In this document: in pieces, positions 14,538-24,199 of the stretch
Layout of the letters: every line of letters begins with the position of its first letter
How positions within the stretch are numbered: the first letter of the stretch is position 1
From: Polyangium sp. 6x1
GTDB taxonomy: Bacteria > Myxococcota_A > Polyangia > Polyangiales > Polyangiaceae
DNA length: 64,000 nt
Assembly (NCBI RefSeq): GCF_029946515.1
Contig: NZ_JARZHH010000030.1
Location: 62,001-126,000 of the forward strand
Reading direction: 5' to 3'
Notes under the pieces: model-generated
What the model was told of the DNA's origin: nothing
Database searches by the model: none
Seen by the model: only the letters and a program-made list of their open reading frames with translations
Position numbers and translations under genes: made by a program

Positions 14538-16772
14538 AGGCAAGATCGGCGACGGCTCGCCCGGCGACACGATCCACACCCGCCGCATCGCGCGCGTCAC
14601 GGCCACGTGGAGCGCCCGCCGGTGCTCGGGGGCGTCCGGCCAAACCTTTGCGCTCGCGTCCGGGATGATCACGTAATCGAACTCGAGGCCTTTCACCTCG
14701 GCCACCTCGGCCACCTCGATCCCCGGCCCGAACGAGAAATCACCGTCCCGCACGAGCCGGCACGGCATGCCCCGGGAGACGGCCTCGTGCACGGCCCGCG
14801 CCGAGGCCTCGTCGCGCGCGAGGATCGCCACCGACGCATACGGATCGTCGGCGCGCAATTGCCGGAGCGCCTCGCAAAGGACCGCCGCCGCATGCCCCTC
14901 GCCGGCCGCGATCGTCCGGAGCACGTCCGCGCCTTCCCGCGGCGCGCGCGGCATTTCGGCGGGAGCGTCCGCCCCGAGGATCACGTGGGCCAGCTCGACG
15001 ACGGGCCGCGGCGATCGGTACGACGTCTCCAAGAATGCCGGCTCGCTCCGCACGGCGAGCGCCTCCATCACGGCCTCCCACGAGCGGAAATGGCCCGACC
15101 GATCGATTCGCTGCGCCGCGTCCCCGGCCACGGTCACGCTTCCTCGTGGATCGAGCGCGCGCCCTATCACGCGGAGCTCGATCGGCGCGAGCTCCTGGGC
15201 CTCGTCGAGCACGATGTGCGCGTACCGGGAGAGCGCCCCGGACCGCGTCGCGCTCGCGCCCGTCCGACGGTGCAGCAATTCGAAGAGGATCGCATGATCC
15301 TCCACGTCCACCGTGCCCGACGTCTCCTCGGGCGTGCCCGCGTCGAGCGTCCGCCCGTCGAGCGTGGCGAGCCTCTCCGCGTCCACGTGCGCATACGCCT
15401 CCTCGCTCGTCATCGCGAGCTGCTGCTTCGTGTGCGCCGCGACCTGCTCCACGATCCCCGCCGGGAGATCCCCGTCCGACGCCTCGATCGCGCGCGCGAG
15501 CAGCGCCCGATCCCCCACGAGCCGCCGGTGATCGCCGCGCACGCGCGTGAGTTTGTCCTGCTCCTCGGCGAGCGCCTCGCGGAGGAGCCGCCCCTTTTCG
15601 CCGGGAGTTTCACGTGCCAAACCCGCCTCGATCGCCCGCAGCCGGTCCCTGAGGATCGGCTCGTCCCGCGCTTCGAGCGCCTTCCGGAGCACGCCGCGGA
15701 AGCCGAGCAGGCGGTCGAGCTTGCGCGCGAGGGCGCTCGTGTCCTCGTCGATCAGCCGATCGATCGCCGAAAAGAGCGCCGGGTGGCGCTTGAGGCGGCT
15801 CGCGGCGAAGGGCGGATCCGGCGCCTCGCGCTGGGGCAACCATGGGAACACGCGGCGTGCCTCGGCGCGGATCCAGTCCTCGAACGTGCGCACCTCCACG
15901 CCCTCCATGGCGAGGCCTTCGAGGATCCGCTCGGACAAACGGCGGAGCCCTGGCTCGGGGACGAGCACGAGCATACGTTTGGCGGGAAAGACATCCGGAT
16001 GACGCCGACGCAGCGCGGCCACGCGATGGAGCGCCACCGTGGTTTTTCCCGAGCCGGCCGAGCCGAGCACGAGCAGCGGGGCGCGCGGCTCCCGATCGAC
16101 GAGGGCTTGCTGCTCGGCGTCGAGCATGATGAACGGATTGCGTGTCTCCGGCGTCCGCCGCGGGGACGTGGGATCGACGAGCCTCGGGGCCCACGCGCGC
16201 GGCTCGAAGCGCCACGTATCGCCCTCGCGGAGCAGCACGCCGCCCGGGACGGTGATGCTCGCGAGCGCGCCGCCCTCGAACGTGAGGAGCCGCCGCTCCT
16301 CGACTTTGCCCTCGATGACGCGACCATCCACCTCGATCTCGTAGTCCTCGCCCTCCTCGCACGAGAAAAACACCTCGGCGATCGGTGATTTTCGCCATTC
16401 CACGATCGTCACGCCGCGCTTGCCGTCGAGCAGCGGCGCCGCGCCGAGCAGCACGTCCCGGACGCGACCTGCCACGCGGACGCGGAGATGCGCGAAATAA
16501 GGCGCTGCCGGATCCGGCAGCCTGTCCGCGCGCGCCCGCTCGAGCCGAGCGTGCTCCTCGTGCATTTGCGCGAGCAGCGCAGGCCGATCCTCCTCTCCGG
16601 CCGTGTTCCATTCGTCCCGGAGCGCGCGCAGACCTTCCCCGTCCGGCCGCGCGCCTCTGCGAGGGCCACGCGCCTCTGCGAGGGCCTCGTGCGTCCGCGC
16701 GAGGAGCCGAAGCTCCTCGGCGACGATGGGCCCGGGTTCGCTGGAAATGGGCCGTTCGCCCGCACCTTCCAT
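14493..16772 (-). CDS. HelD/UvrD-like superfamily 1 helicase
   Basis: The 759-residue protein has an N-terminal extension with an acidic coiled region and a beta insertion before the helicase core, as in HelD proteins that recycle stalled RNA polymerase. Motifs visible: Walker A LGSAGSGKTT (about 234-243), YAHIVLDEAQELAP (motif II), TVAGDAAQRI (motif III), FLETSYRSPR (motif IV) and HVAVTRAMRRVW (motif VI). It hydrolyses ATP and acts on RNA polymerase or DNA in the cytoplasm. HelD assignment rests on the N-terminal layout; a general UvrD-like helicase is possible. Confidence 0.88.
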   Translation of the reverse strand: MEGAGERPISSEPGPIVAEELRLLARTHEALAEARGPRRGARPDGEGLRALRDEWNTAGEEDRPALLAQMHEEHARLERARADRLPDPAAPYFAHLRVRVAGRVRDVLLGAAPLLDGKRGVTIVEWRKSPIAEVFFSCEEGEDYEIEVDGRVIEGKVEERRLLTFEGGALASITVPGGVLLREGDTWRFEPRAWAPRLVDPTSPRRTPETRNPFIMLDAEQQALVDREPRAPLLVLGSAGSGKTTVALHRVAALRRRHPDVFPAKRMLVLVPEPGLRRLSERILEGLAMEGVEVRTFEDWIRAEARRVFPWLPQREAPDPPFAASRLKRHPALFSAIDRLIDEDTSALARKLDRLLGFRGVLRKALEARDEPILRDRLRAIEAGLARETPGEKGRLLREALAEEQDKLTRVRGDHRRLVGDRALLARAIEASDGDLPAGIVEQVAAHTKQQLAMTSEEAYAHVDAERLATLDGRTLDAGTPEETSGTVDVEDHAILFELLHRRTGASATRSGALSRYAHIVLDEAQELAPIELRVIGRALDPRGSVTVAGDAAQRIDRSGHFRSWEAVMEALAVRSEPAFLETSYRSPRPVVELAHVILGADAPAEMPRAPREGADVLRTIAAGEGHAAAVLCEALRQLRADDPYASVAILARDEASARAVHEAVSRGMPCRLVRDGDFSFGPGIEVAEVAEVKGLEFDYVIIPDASAKVWPDAPEHRRALHVAVTRAMRRVWIVSPGEPSPILPSGEELRRLCELGRR

Positions 16773-16960
16773 GCTCCCTCCCGCCGGAGGACGAAAAGGT
16801 CCCCGGCGAGGCGGAAACTACGGGCGGGGCCCGGTTCGAGCAAGACTTGAAAACAAGAATGTTTTTGCTAAGATGTATGGTGTCGGCGAAGGGGGCACGC
16901 CGCGCGCCGTGAGACCCGCGAGCGTCACGCGCCGACCCGCCCCCTGCCGGACCCTTGGCG

Positions 16961-18268
16961 TCATTCGCTGACGTACACCGTTCCGAGGCACATCTCGTCG
17001 TTCGTCCCCTCGCCCCAGTTGAGGTCGTACATCTCGGGGTTGTCCCAGGTGCACTTCAGATGAAGTTGATCGCCTGGCGAAAAGCGGGTGGGCGCCTTCA
17101 ACGCATAGGATCCCTGCCAGTGGAAATTCCAGGAGGGAATGTCGACCAGGCACTCCTCCGCGCCCTCCCGCACGACCCGGAGCGAGCCGCTCTTGCCGCG
17201 CGTGTGCATGTGCACGCCGGCGGTGTAGATGTCGACGGGCGTATTCGACGGCAGGGCGCCGCCCGTGGCGATGCCTAGGTACGGCGTCGGATCGGCCGTG
17301 ACCTCGTGCATGACGTCGCTCGTGTGCGCCGGAATCGTCATCGTCTGCTGCGTGACCCAGGCGATCTTCGTGAACGGCATGATCGCGGCCTTCTTCTCCA
17401 CGGTCTTGTCCGTGCGCACGAGGAGCTTCGTCCGATCCGGGATGGGCGCCGTCGACGACGTGTTGTAATGCATCTGCACGATGAGCTTCGAGCCCGGGGG
17501 AATCTCGATCCCCGTGCCCGCCGGATAATCGGCGCCGGTGCCGCCGGGTGCCCACGCGCCGACCCAGCCCGCGGACGAAGGTCCGCCGCCCGGGCCGCCG
17601 TAGCACGTCCAGCCGAGGCCCGGCTCGGCGTCGTCGAGCGCCTGGAAATCCGCGAGCTTGTCGGGTTTCGCGACGAACGCGATGACGTGATGGACGATCG
17701 ATCTCTCGCCCGGCTCGACGCCCATGCCCGTGATGTACGTCGTCTCCTCCGCGGGCCAGTCGAGGAAGAAGCAATGGTAATCGTCGGGCGAGACCTTGGG
17801 CGTGTACGCCTCGGGGAGGGGCAATTCGAGGTCGACGCGGGAGAGCGTCTGCGCGTTGTCCTCCACCGACGCGGGCGCGTCCGCGGGGTTGCCCTCGGGC
17901 GCCCCGTCCGCGATCCAGCGTGAAATCGTGTCGATCTGCTCGTCCGTCAGCGAACGGTCGCCGAGGTAATCGTTGCACCCGTCGGCCGCGGGCCAGGGCG
18001 GCATCGATTTCGACACGACGGCGGCCTCGACGGCCCCGCGCATCGCGTGCACCTCCTCGTAGTTCGTGAGCGCGAACGGGCCGACGCCGCCCTCCGCGTG
18101 GCATTTGCCGCATTTCGTGTCGACGAGCGGCTTGATGTCACGATGGTAGGTCGGTCCCCCTGCCGCGGGCGTGCCCGGCCCGCCGCTGCTCCCTCCATTC
18201 GTGCAACCCGAAAGAGCTCCGAGCACCACGAGCACGCACGCGACCCGGACGCTGTCGAAAGCAAGCAT
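16961..18268 (-). CDS. PHM-like copper protein with c-type heme motif
   Basis: The 435-residue lipoprotein (LSGC lipobox) has an N-terminal cytochrome c-like segment with TKCGKCHAEGGVGPF (CxxCH). It is followed by the two-lobed fold of copper type II ascorbate-dependent monooxygenases: SIVHHVIAF, LIVQMHYNT, GVHMHTRG and NDEMCLG supply His/Met ligands matching the CuH and CuM sites. It is probably an envelope oxidase or copper-electron-transfer protein; the substrate is unknown. GGAGGAGA precedes the ATG. It starts 11 nt after the TetR gene and is probably co-transcribed with it. Confidence 0.88.
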   Translation of the reverse strand: MLAFDSVRVACVLVVLGALSGCTNGGSSGGPGTPAAGGPTYHRDIKPLVDTKCGKCHAEGGVGPFALTNYEEVHAMRGAVEAAVVSKSMPPWPAADGCNDYLGDRSLTDEQIDTISRWIADGAPEGNPADAPASVEDNAQTLSRVDLELPLPEAYTPKVSPDDYHCFFLDWPAEETTYITGMGVEPGERSIVHHVIAFVAKPDKLADFQALDDAEPGLGWTCYGGPGGGPSSAGWVGAWAPGGTGADYPAGTGIEIPPGSKLIVQMHYNTSSTAPIPDRTKLLVRTDKTVEKKAAIMPFTKIAWVTQQTMTIPAHTSDVMHEVTADPTPYLGIATGGALPSNTPVDIYTAGVHMHTRGKSGSLRVVREGAEECLVDIPSWNFHWQGSYALKAPTRFSPGDQLHLKCTWDNPEMYDLNWGEGTNDEMCLGTVYVSE

Positions 18269-18279
18269 GTTCTCCTCCT

Positions 18280-18921
18280 TCACCGCGGTTGATTCCGCGC
18301 CGCGCGCTCGAGCATTCCTTCGAGCTCGATCCGCACGGCGCGGGTGGCCTCGTCCACCGAGAGCTCCTGGTTGTTCCGGAGCTCCTCCCACATCGAAAAA
18401 CTCGCCGCCGCCGCGAGCCCCCCGGCAAGCGCCGTCCGCGTCTCCTCCGGCGCCGCCTCGATCTCGGGCTCGAAGACCGCGAGAATGGCGGCCCGGTGCA
18501 TGCGAGCCGCTTCGCGGAGCTGCCCCGCGATGAACGCCGAGTCGTGCGCATAAAGCACGGCCGCGCGGCGCACGGGCGCGACGTGCTCGTGAAACCGACA
18601 AACCCCCTCCGCAACGGCCCGCGCCCGCTCCGCCGCCGTCCCCTCGCGCGAGAGCTTCGGCCAGAGCGGCAGGACCGCCTCCATCCGCCGGCGCGAGACG
18701 CACGCGAGCAGGTCGTCGAGGTCCGTGAAATGGTTGAAGATCGCCCGCCGCGATACCCCCGCGCGCTCGGCGATCCGCTCGGCCGAAGGACGCAGGACCC
18801 CCTCCGCGAGGAGCGCGAGGAGCGCCTCCACGATCGCCTCGCGCGTACGCTCGGCGCGGGCGTGTCGCCCATCGGCCTGCGTCAGCGTGGCGGGCTCGTT
18901 CGCGCGGGTCACGAGGGCCAC
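18280..18921 (-). CDS. TetR family transcriptional regulator
   Basis: The 213-residue protein has an N-terminal helix-turn-helix (RTREAIVEALLALLAEGVLR, AERAGVSRRAIFNHFTDLDD) and a helical ligand-binding half. GTG 18921 is preferred; GTG 18936 also gives an open frame but lies within operator 1, which would force translation through it. It likely represses its own operon (with the PHM-like gene) and the divergent crotonase gene through two palindromes in the 75-nt gap. The inducer might be an acyl-CoA or fatty acid, given the crotonase; this is inference. Confidence 0.92.
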   Translation of the reverse strand: MALVTRANEPATLTQADGRHARAERTREAIVEALLALLAEGVLRPSAERIAERAGVSRRAIFNHFTDLDDLLACVSRRRMEAVLPLWPKLSREGTAAERARAVAEGVCRFHEHVAPVRRAAVLYAHDSAFIAGQLREAARMHRAAILAVFEPEIEAAPEETRTALAGGLAAAASFSMWEELRNNQELSVDEATRAVRIELEGMLERAARNQPR

Positions 18922-18931
18922 TTTACCTATC

Positions 18932-18946
18932 TGCACTCAGAGTGCA
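18932..18946. promoter_or_regulatory. TetR operator candidate 1
   Basis: TGCACTCAGAGTGCA is a perfect 15-nt palindrome with a single central base, of the size TetR dimers bind. It is between the TetR gene and the divergent crotonase gene, upstream of the preferred TetR start. Confidence 0.8.
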
Positions 18947-18956
18947 AGTAGTTATT

Positions 18957-18971
18957 TGCACACCAGGTGCA
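18957..18971. promoter_or_regulatory. TetR operator candidate 2
   Basis: TGCACACCAGGTGCA shares the TGCAC/GTGCA arms of operator 1, with imperfect symmetry between the arms. The centres are 25 nt apart. It lies 25 nt upstream of the crotonase start and would overlap that gene's promoter. Confidence 0.75.
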
Positions 18972-18996
18972 TGTTCTATCGTGTTAGAGGGCTCGC

Positions 18997-19776
18997 ATGC
19001 CTGACGTCCACCTCGAACGCGACGGCGCCGTCGCCACGCTCGTCCTCGACGATGCACGCCGCAAGAACGCCATGAGCCCGGAGCTCGGGGACGCGCTCGC
19101 CGCGCGCGTGCGCGAGATCTCGCGGGACGCCTCCGTGCGCGCCGTCGTGCTCGCGGGCGCGGGCGACGCGTTCTCCGCCGGCGGCGACCTCGCCATGCTG
19201 GAGCGCCTGCGCGCCGCGAGCTTCGCGGAGGCGCGGGCCTTCATGCTCGGGTTTTACCATCGATATCTGTCGATCACGGAGCTCGACGTGCCCGTGGTCG
19301 CGGCCGTGCGCGGGCCGGCGATCGGCGCGGGGCTCTGCGTCGCGCTCGCCGCCGACATTGTCGTCGTCGACGAGGACAGCCGACTCGCGCTGAATTTCGC
19401 TTCGCTCGGCCTGCACCCGGGGATGGGCGCGACCTACCTCGTTCCGCGCCGCGTGGGCGCCGAGCGCGCCGCGGAGCTCTTGCTCACCGGCCGCCGCTTC
19501 ACGGGGCGCGACGCCGCCGCCTGGGGCATGGCCCTCGAAGCGCTCCCCGGCGAACGCGTGCGCCCCCGAGCCGCGGAGCTCGCCGCCCAGATCGCGGAGT
19601 CCGCGCCGCTCGTGGTGCGCGCGCTCAAGCGTTCCCTCGGCATCGACCGCCGCGCGCTCGTCGAGGCCCTCGACCGCGAGGCCTACGAGCAGGCCGTGAG
19701 CTACGGGAGCGAGGACCTCGGCGAGGGCCTGCGCGCCGCGAGCGAAAAAAGAAAACCCACCTTTTCGGGTCGCTGA
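18997..19776 (+). CDS. Enoyl-CoA hydratase/isomerase (crotonase) family
   Basis: The 259-residue protein has oxyanion-hole segments RRKNAMSPEL and FSAGGDLAML, and the GPAIGAGLCVALAADIVV helix. Of the two Glu used by hydratases, the one expected in the PEI segment is replaced (LALNFASLGLHPGMG), whereas the second is kept (AAELLLTG). One Glu fits a delta3,delta2-enoyl-CoA isomerase or another crotonase reaction better than hydration. It is a cytoplasmic enzyme of fatty acyl metabolism. AGAGGG precedes the ATG. It is probably regulated by the divergent TetR protein. Confidence 0.9.
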   Translation: MPDVHLERDGAVATLVLDDARRKNAMSPELGDALAARVREISRDASVRAVVLAGAGDAFSAGGDLAMLERLRAASFAEARAFMLGFYHRYLSITELDVPVVAAVRGPAIGAGLCVALAADIVVVDEDSRLALNFASLGLHPGMGATYLVPRRVGAERAAELLLTGRRFTGRDAAAWGMALEALPGERVRPRAAELAAQIAESAPLVVRALKRSLGIDRRALVEALDREAYEQAVSYGSEDLGEGLRAASEKRKPTFSGR

Positions 19777-19816
19777 ATCGAGTTTTTCAAGGCTCCCGCG
19801 GGCCGGCCCGGACCGC

Positions 19817-19857
19817 GGTCGCGCGGCATTTCAATGCATCACCGCGGCCGCGCGACC
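19817..19857. terminator. Hairpin between convergent genes
   Basis: GGTCGCGCGGC (19817-19827) pairs perfectly over 11 bp with GCCGCGCGACC (19847-19857). It lies after the crotonase stop and across the 3' end of the convergent PAS-STAS gene. No T-tract follows. It may serve as a bidirectional terminator. Confidence 0.5.
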
Positions 19858-21029
19858 GCCCGCGCCGACGCGCGCATGCAAGCGCGCAGCGCGGCCCGCA
19901 GATCCGGCCACGTGCGCACGCCGCCGAGCTCGGCCGAGAGCGCGACGAGCGCCTGCGCCACTCTCGGCTGAATGCCGGACAGCGCGCCCTCGGCGCCGAG
20001 GAGCCGTACGGCCCGCAGGATTCGCACGATATGCTCGGCCACGGCCCCGTCGACGTCCTCCACGGCTGTGAGATCGATGATCACGTGCTGGCTCTGCGTC
20101 CGCACGACGGTATCGAGCAGCCCCTGCATGATCCGCTCGGCGCGCTGGTCGTCGAGCGCGCCCACCACGGGGAGCGTGATCACGCCGTCCCAGACCTCGA
20201 TGATCGGGAGCGAGAGGTGCTGGATCTGCTCCTTTTGCTCCGCGATCACGCGAAGCTTCGCCTCGACGTCCTTCTGCGCCAGCATGCGCGCGGTCACATC
20301 CGTGTTGAACCCTTCGAGCGCGATGAGCACGCCCGACGTGTCGAACACGCCACGCCCCTGCTCTTCCACCCACCGCTCCTCGCCCGATTTCGCGCGGATC
20401 CGGTAGCTGAGATGGTACGACGCGCGCACCTCGATCGCGGCCTGTATCTCGTCCCAAACGCGGTCGCGGTCCTCCGGGTGGATCAGGTCGCCGTAGCTGA
20501 TCTGCGCATTCTCGAGCAGCTCATCGACGCCGTACCCGCATAACGCCTCGCATCCCGCGCTCACGAAATCCATTGTCCAATGCGGATCGTTGCGGCACCG
20601 GTAGACCATCCCCGGCAGGTTTCCGAGCAGCGTGCCGAGGAACCGCTCCCGCTCCCGTGCCTCCGCCTCCGCGCGCCAGAGCGCGGTCACATCGTGCGCC
20701 ACCATGCGGAAAAGCCGATGCTCGGGGAAGGAGACGCCGCGCCATTCGAGCCAGCGCAGCTCGCCCTCGGGCCGGACGAGCGGGAGATCGAAGGAGACGA
20801 CGTCCCGCGTCGCCCCACGCGCGAGCGCCGCCGTTACCTCCGCGCGGACGTCGGGCGCGAAGAGCGCGACGAGCCCCGCGGCCTGGAGCTCGTCCTCGCT
20901 CCGCCCGGCGACCTGACAAAACACCGGGTTCGCGCAGAAGATCCCCCCGTCGAAATCGACCTCGAGGCAGGGAGCAGACTGGAACCGGAAAAAACGTTCG
21001 GCGCTGGCGTCTCGAGATGGCATCGTCAT
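19839..21029 (-). CDS. PAS-PAS-STAS regulator lacking phospho-Thr sites
   Basis: The 396-residue protein has PAS domains at about 10-120 and 130-245 (the second, CRNDPHWTMDFVSAGCEALC ... ISYGDLIHPEDRDRVW, is a PAS_3-type fold) and a C-terminal STAS (about 270-385, PIIEVWDGVITLPVVGALDD). It is a distant relative of the two genes at the window start. The positions of the RsbR phospho-Thr are DVDGAVAE and VAQALVA here, so both Thr are lost. It may be a constitutive or redox/ligand-only scaffold protein. Starts at 21062 and 21023 are also possible. Confidence 0.88.
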   Translation of the reverse strand: MTMPSRDASAERFFRFQSAPCLEVDFDGGIFCANPVFCQVAGRSEDELQAAGLVALFAPDVRAEVTAALARGATRDVVSFDLPLVRPEGELRWLEWRGVSFPEHRLFRMVAHDVTALWRAEAEARERERFLGTLLGNLPGMVYRCRNDPHWTMDFVSAGCEALCGYGVDELLENAQISYGDLIHPEDRDRVWDEIQAAIEVRASYHLSYRIRAKSGEERWVEEQGRGVFDTSGVLIALEGFNTDVTARMLAQKDVEAKLRVIAEQKEQIQHLSLPIIEVWDGVITLPVVGALDDQRAERIMQGLLDTVVRTQSQHVIIDLTAVEDVDGAVAEHIVRILRAVRLLGAEGALSGIQPRVAQALVALSAELGGVRTWPDLRAALRACMRASARAVARPR

Positions 21030-21122
21030 GCGAATGGCAAGTGCGTCCGGGAGCCATCTCAACCGGGGGGTCGGTCCAGGTCAAGACAAACGAACGCGGA
21101 GCCGCGCCGAGGCGAAAAAGCG

Positions 21123-22859
21123 TCAACCGCGTAACGCTGCCATTGCGACGGCTGGGATGCGCCCCCACCCTGGGCGGGCGTAATACCGGAGGAGCCGCTC
21201 CGCCGTGATGGCCATATTGCGGTGATCGTAGAAGAAGGGTGGCCGCGGAAACGTTTTGAGGGGGCCACGCAGGACTGCCTTCTCGATGCGCCCGAGCATG
21301 ACCGTGTTGTGGACGAAGCCGATGCCGCTCTTCACGTCGGCGAGCGTCACGCTCGGATGGCCCCCCCAGGGCGCCGTGACGGTGCCGTACACGAGCCCGG
21401 GCCAGCAATTCACGGCGACGGCGCCATAACGGAGCTCGTCGATGGCGCGCTCCAGCGCGGCCCCCACGACGGGATCCTCCTCCAGAATGCTCGGACAAAC
21501 GATCGACGCGGAGAGCGTGCCCCAGAGGGTGTCGTTGCAGAAGCGCGTCGCGGCGGCGAGGAACTCGGCCGGATCCTGGGAGCCGACCGAGACCTCGCTG
21601 ACGATGCCGCAGAAGGGCTCGGTCGAGAAGAGCGGCTCGCGCGCGTCCGCGGCGTCGAGATCGGTAATCATCGTCCAGGGCAAGGTCCCGGCGCTCGCCT
21701 CGCCCAGGAAACGGACGCGCTCGTGCCCCTTCACGAGCGAGGCATGCCGCTGCTCCGCGCCCGGGTAATACGCCTTGCGCGTGCGGGCCTCGCCGAGCGC
21801 CTGCTGGAGTTTGTCGAGGAACAGGTCCCGCTGCGCCCAGCCGCGCGCGAGGACGAGCATCTTCGCGGCGTTGCAGTTGAACGAGGCGTTGTTGACGACC
21901 TGCGTGGCGATGCTGCGCGCCTGGAACCAGAGCTCGTCCTCGGCGTAGAGGTAGGGCACGACGACGACGGGGCTCACGTTGCCGAGCTCCGAGGTGATGG
22001 GCTTCTTCAGGACGGGATCGTTCGCGGCGCGCCGGGCGTCCTGTTCGGCCCCGGGTTTGCCCCACACGATGAGGTCGTGCGTGTGCTGCGAGCCCGTGAT
22101 GTGCACGTGCGAGACGAGGCGGTGCGACGCGAGGTAAGCGCCGACCTCCGGGCCGCCGTGCACGATCCGGACGAACCCCCGCGTGATGAGCGGCGCAAGC
22201 ATGTCCTCGAGGATCGGCCCGAGGTACGCGTTGACCGGGCTCGTCTTCAGCAGGACGACGCGCCCCTCGTTGAAGAGGGTGTGCAGCGTATCCATCGGCC
22301 CGATGCTCGCGACGTTACCCGCCCCGAGCACGAGCGAGACGCCGCCCTCGGGGTCGGCTTGCCGGTAAAACGCGGCCTGCTCGGCGCGGACATCCGCGCG
22401 CCGGACGCCGCGCTCGAGGTGCACGTCGCAGGAAAACCCCGAGAGCAGCGCGCCGTCCGAGCCCCGCATCGGGAAGACGCGGACCTTCGTGCGGCCGTCG
22501 ACTTCGCGGACGGCGCGGAAGGGCAGGCGGGGGGCGCCGCGCGTGGCGATCTGGTCGAGGGCGTCGGCGAGGGCGGCGACGTTGCTGGCGATGGTGCAAG
22601 GGCCGGCGAGCCACTCCTCGCCGGCGATGGGGGCGGCGGGGTCGATGCCTTTTTCGAGGCAGCTCGCCTGGACCATTCGCAGGGCGGCGGCCTCGACGCG
22701 CGGCAGGACCTCCTCGCGCAGGAGCCGGGCCTTGTCCCGCGGGGGCAAACGCGCGAAGGCGCGGGCGTTATCGCCGAGCTCGGCGAGGGCGCGGTCGAGG
22801 TCTGCGTGGCTCGGCTCCACGCGGGACAGAGGGCGGTCTTCGACGAGGCTGACGCTCAT
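21123..22859 (-). CDS. Aldehyde dehydrogenase family protein
   Basis: The 578-residue protein contains the Rossmann region ([20 protein letters not shown]), [10 protein letters not shown], the ELGNVSP segment with the general-base Glu, and a catalytic-Cys region [14 protein letters not shown]. It ends with [18 protein letters not shown]. It is longer than common ALDHs by about 80 residues, with an N-terminal extension. It probably oxidises an aldehyde with NAD(P)+; the substrate is unknown. The ATG at 22859 is chosen over an upstream extension rich in Pro that lacks homology. Confidence 0.9.
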   Translation of the reverse strand: MSVSLVEDRPLSRVEPSHADLDRALAELGDNARAFARLPPRDKARLLREEVLPRVEAAALRMVQASCLEKGIDPAAPIAGEEWLAGPCTIASNVAALADALDQIATRGAPRLPFRAVREVDGRTKVRVFPMRGSDGALLSGFSCDVHLERGVRRADVRAEQAAFYRQADPEGGVSLVLGAGNVASIGPMDTLHTLFNEGRVVLLKTSPVNAYLGPILEDMLAPLITRGFVRIVHGGPEVGAYLASHRLVSHVHITGSQHTHDLIVWGKPGAEQDARRAANDPVLKKPITSELGNVSPVVVVPYLYAEDELWFQARSIATQVVNNASFNCNAAKMLVLARGWAQRDLFLDKLQQALGEARTRKAYYPGAEQRHASLVKGHERVRFLGEASAGTLPWTMITDLDAADAREPLFSTEPFCGIVSEVSVGSQDPAEFLAAATRFCNDTLWGTLSASIVCPSILEEDPVVGAALERAIDELRYGAVAVNCWPGLVYGTVTAPWGGHPSVTLADVKSGIGFVHNTVMLGRIEKAVLRGPLKTFPRPPFFYDHRNMAITAERLLRYYARPGWGRIPAVAMAALRG

Positions 22860-22966
22860 GGGGGGACGCGAGGGTAGCCCAGGCGGCGGAGGGATTCGAC
22901 CCGAACACGCCGGAGCGGTGCTTGTGTCGTGGCGCGCGGGCCGCGGCTCCGGTACATTCGCAGACG

Positions 22967-24121
22967 ATGGCACTTCGTTCTTCGCCCTGGATCTTGCTCG
23001 CCGCGGCCGCGACGGCGCTCAGCGTGACCGCGGCCGCGTCGGCGCAGCAGCCCGCCCCCACCGCGACGGCGCCGAGCGCGGCCCCGACCGCGCCGTCCCC
23101 GCCGCCGCAGGGACAACCGCCGCAACAGGGCACGCCGCCGCAACAGGGCGCGCCACCGCAAGGACAACCGCCGCCGCAGCAGCCCGGCTACCCGCAGCAG
23201 CAGCCGGGGTATCCTCCGCAGCAACCGGGATATCCGCAGCAATATCCACAAGGGTATCCGCAGCAACAGCCGGGCTACCCGCAGCAGCAACCGGGATATC
23301 CGCAACAATATCCGCAAGGGTATCCGCAGCAACAGCCCGGCTACCCGCAGCAGCAACCGGGATATCCGCAGCAGCAACCGGGTTATCCGCAGCAGCAACC
23401 GGGCTACCCGCAGCAGCAACCGGGCTACCCGCAGCAGCAACCCGGATATCCGCAGCAGCAGGGGTATCCGCAGGGCTATCCGCAAGGTTATCCACAAGGT
23501 TATCCGCAAGGGTATCCGCAAGGCTATCCGCCGCCGGCCGGGTATCCGAATGCGACGGGCGTGGGCCCGACGCCGCCGCCCCCGCCGCCGCCTCCGAAAT
23601 GCTGTCGCTGGTCGGCGCGCGTGAACCCGTTCGACCTGCTCTTCCGGCGCCTGAGCTTCGAGGCGGAGGTGGCCGTGTGGGGTCCGATCGCGCTGCAAAT
23701 CTCGCCGACGTGGATCTGGGGTTCGCCCACGGAGAACCTCGACGCGAGCGGCTGGGCGCTGGCCGGCGACGTGGGCGTCTATTTCGAGGGCAAAGCGCTG
23801 CGCGGCTTCTGGCTGAAGGGCCACGTCGGCTACGAGAGCTTCGACGCGACGGTGACGCACCCGCAGCTCACGAACGTCAGCGCGACGCAGAACGTGAGCT
23901 CGATGATCCTCGGCGGCATGATCGGCAACACCACGGTCTTCACGCGCGACGGCGGCTTCTCGCTCTCCGGCGGCATCGGCATCGGCGTGGCCCTGGCCGA
24001 CCCGGTCACGGTGATTGCGGAGTCGAAGGATCCGCGCTTCCCGAGCGTCGGGGTGACGTTTTACGACAAGGAAGGCGCGATTCAGATTCTGGGGACGTTC
24101 GGGCTCGGCGTGACGTTCTGA
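22967..24121 (+). CDS. Outer-membrane protein with PQQQPGYPQ repeats
   Basis: The 384-residue protein has a Sec signal peptide (AASAQ), then about 170 residues of Pro/Gln/Gly/Tyr repeats (units PQQQPGY and PQGY). A Pro stretch and a C-terminal beta-rich domain follow (about 215-384) with alternating aromatic strands, ending [11 protein letters not shown] as outer-membrane barrels do. The repeat could span peptidoglycan or protrude as an adhesive linker. It diverges from the aldehyde dehydrogenase gene. Confidence 0.82.
   Translation: MALRSSPWILLAAAATALSVTAAASAQQPAPTATAPSAAPTAPSPPPQGQPPQQGTPPQQGAPPQGQPPPQQPGYPQQQPGYPPQQPGYPQQYPQGYPQQQPGYPQQQPGYPQQYPQGYPQQQPGYPQQQPGYPQQQPGYPQQQPGYPQQQPGYPQQQPGYPQQQGYPQGYPQGYPQGYPQGYPQGYPPPAGYPNATGVGPTPPPPPPPPKCCRWSARVNPFDLLFRRLSFEAEVAVWGPIALQISPTWIWGSPTENLDASGWALAGDVGVYFEGKALRGFWLKGHVGYESFDATVTHPQLTNVSATQNVSSMILGGMIGNTTVFTRDGGFSLSGGIGIGVALADPVTVIAESKDPRFPSVGVTFYDKEGAIQILGTFGLGVTF
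23170..23535 (+). repeat. Coding tandem repeat, [11 protein letters not shown] units
   Basis: Units of 21 nt (encoding PQQQPGY) and 12-15 nt (encoding PQGY) recur about 20 times with synonymous variation. Slippage-prone in-frame repeats of this type vary in number between strains. Confidence 0.9.
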
Positions 24122-24199
24122 GGGGCGGGAGGGCGCCACATACACACCGCTCCTCGCTGCCTCTTCCCCCTGTCCGGCGTCCGTGTTAAGCGCCCTCAC

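Noticed and set aside
23170-23535. CRISPR-like array of regularly spaced repeats
   Set aside because: Units are 12-21 nt, contiguous without spacers, and stay in frame within a signal-peptide-bearing protein.
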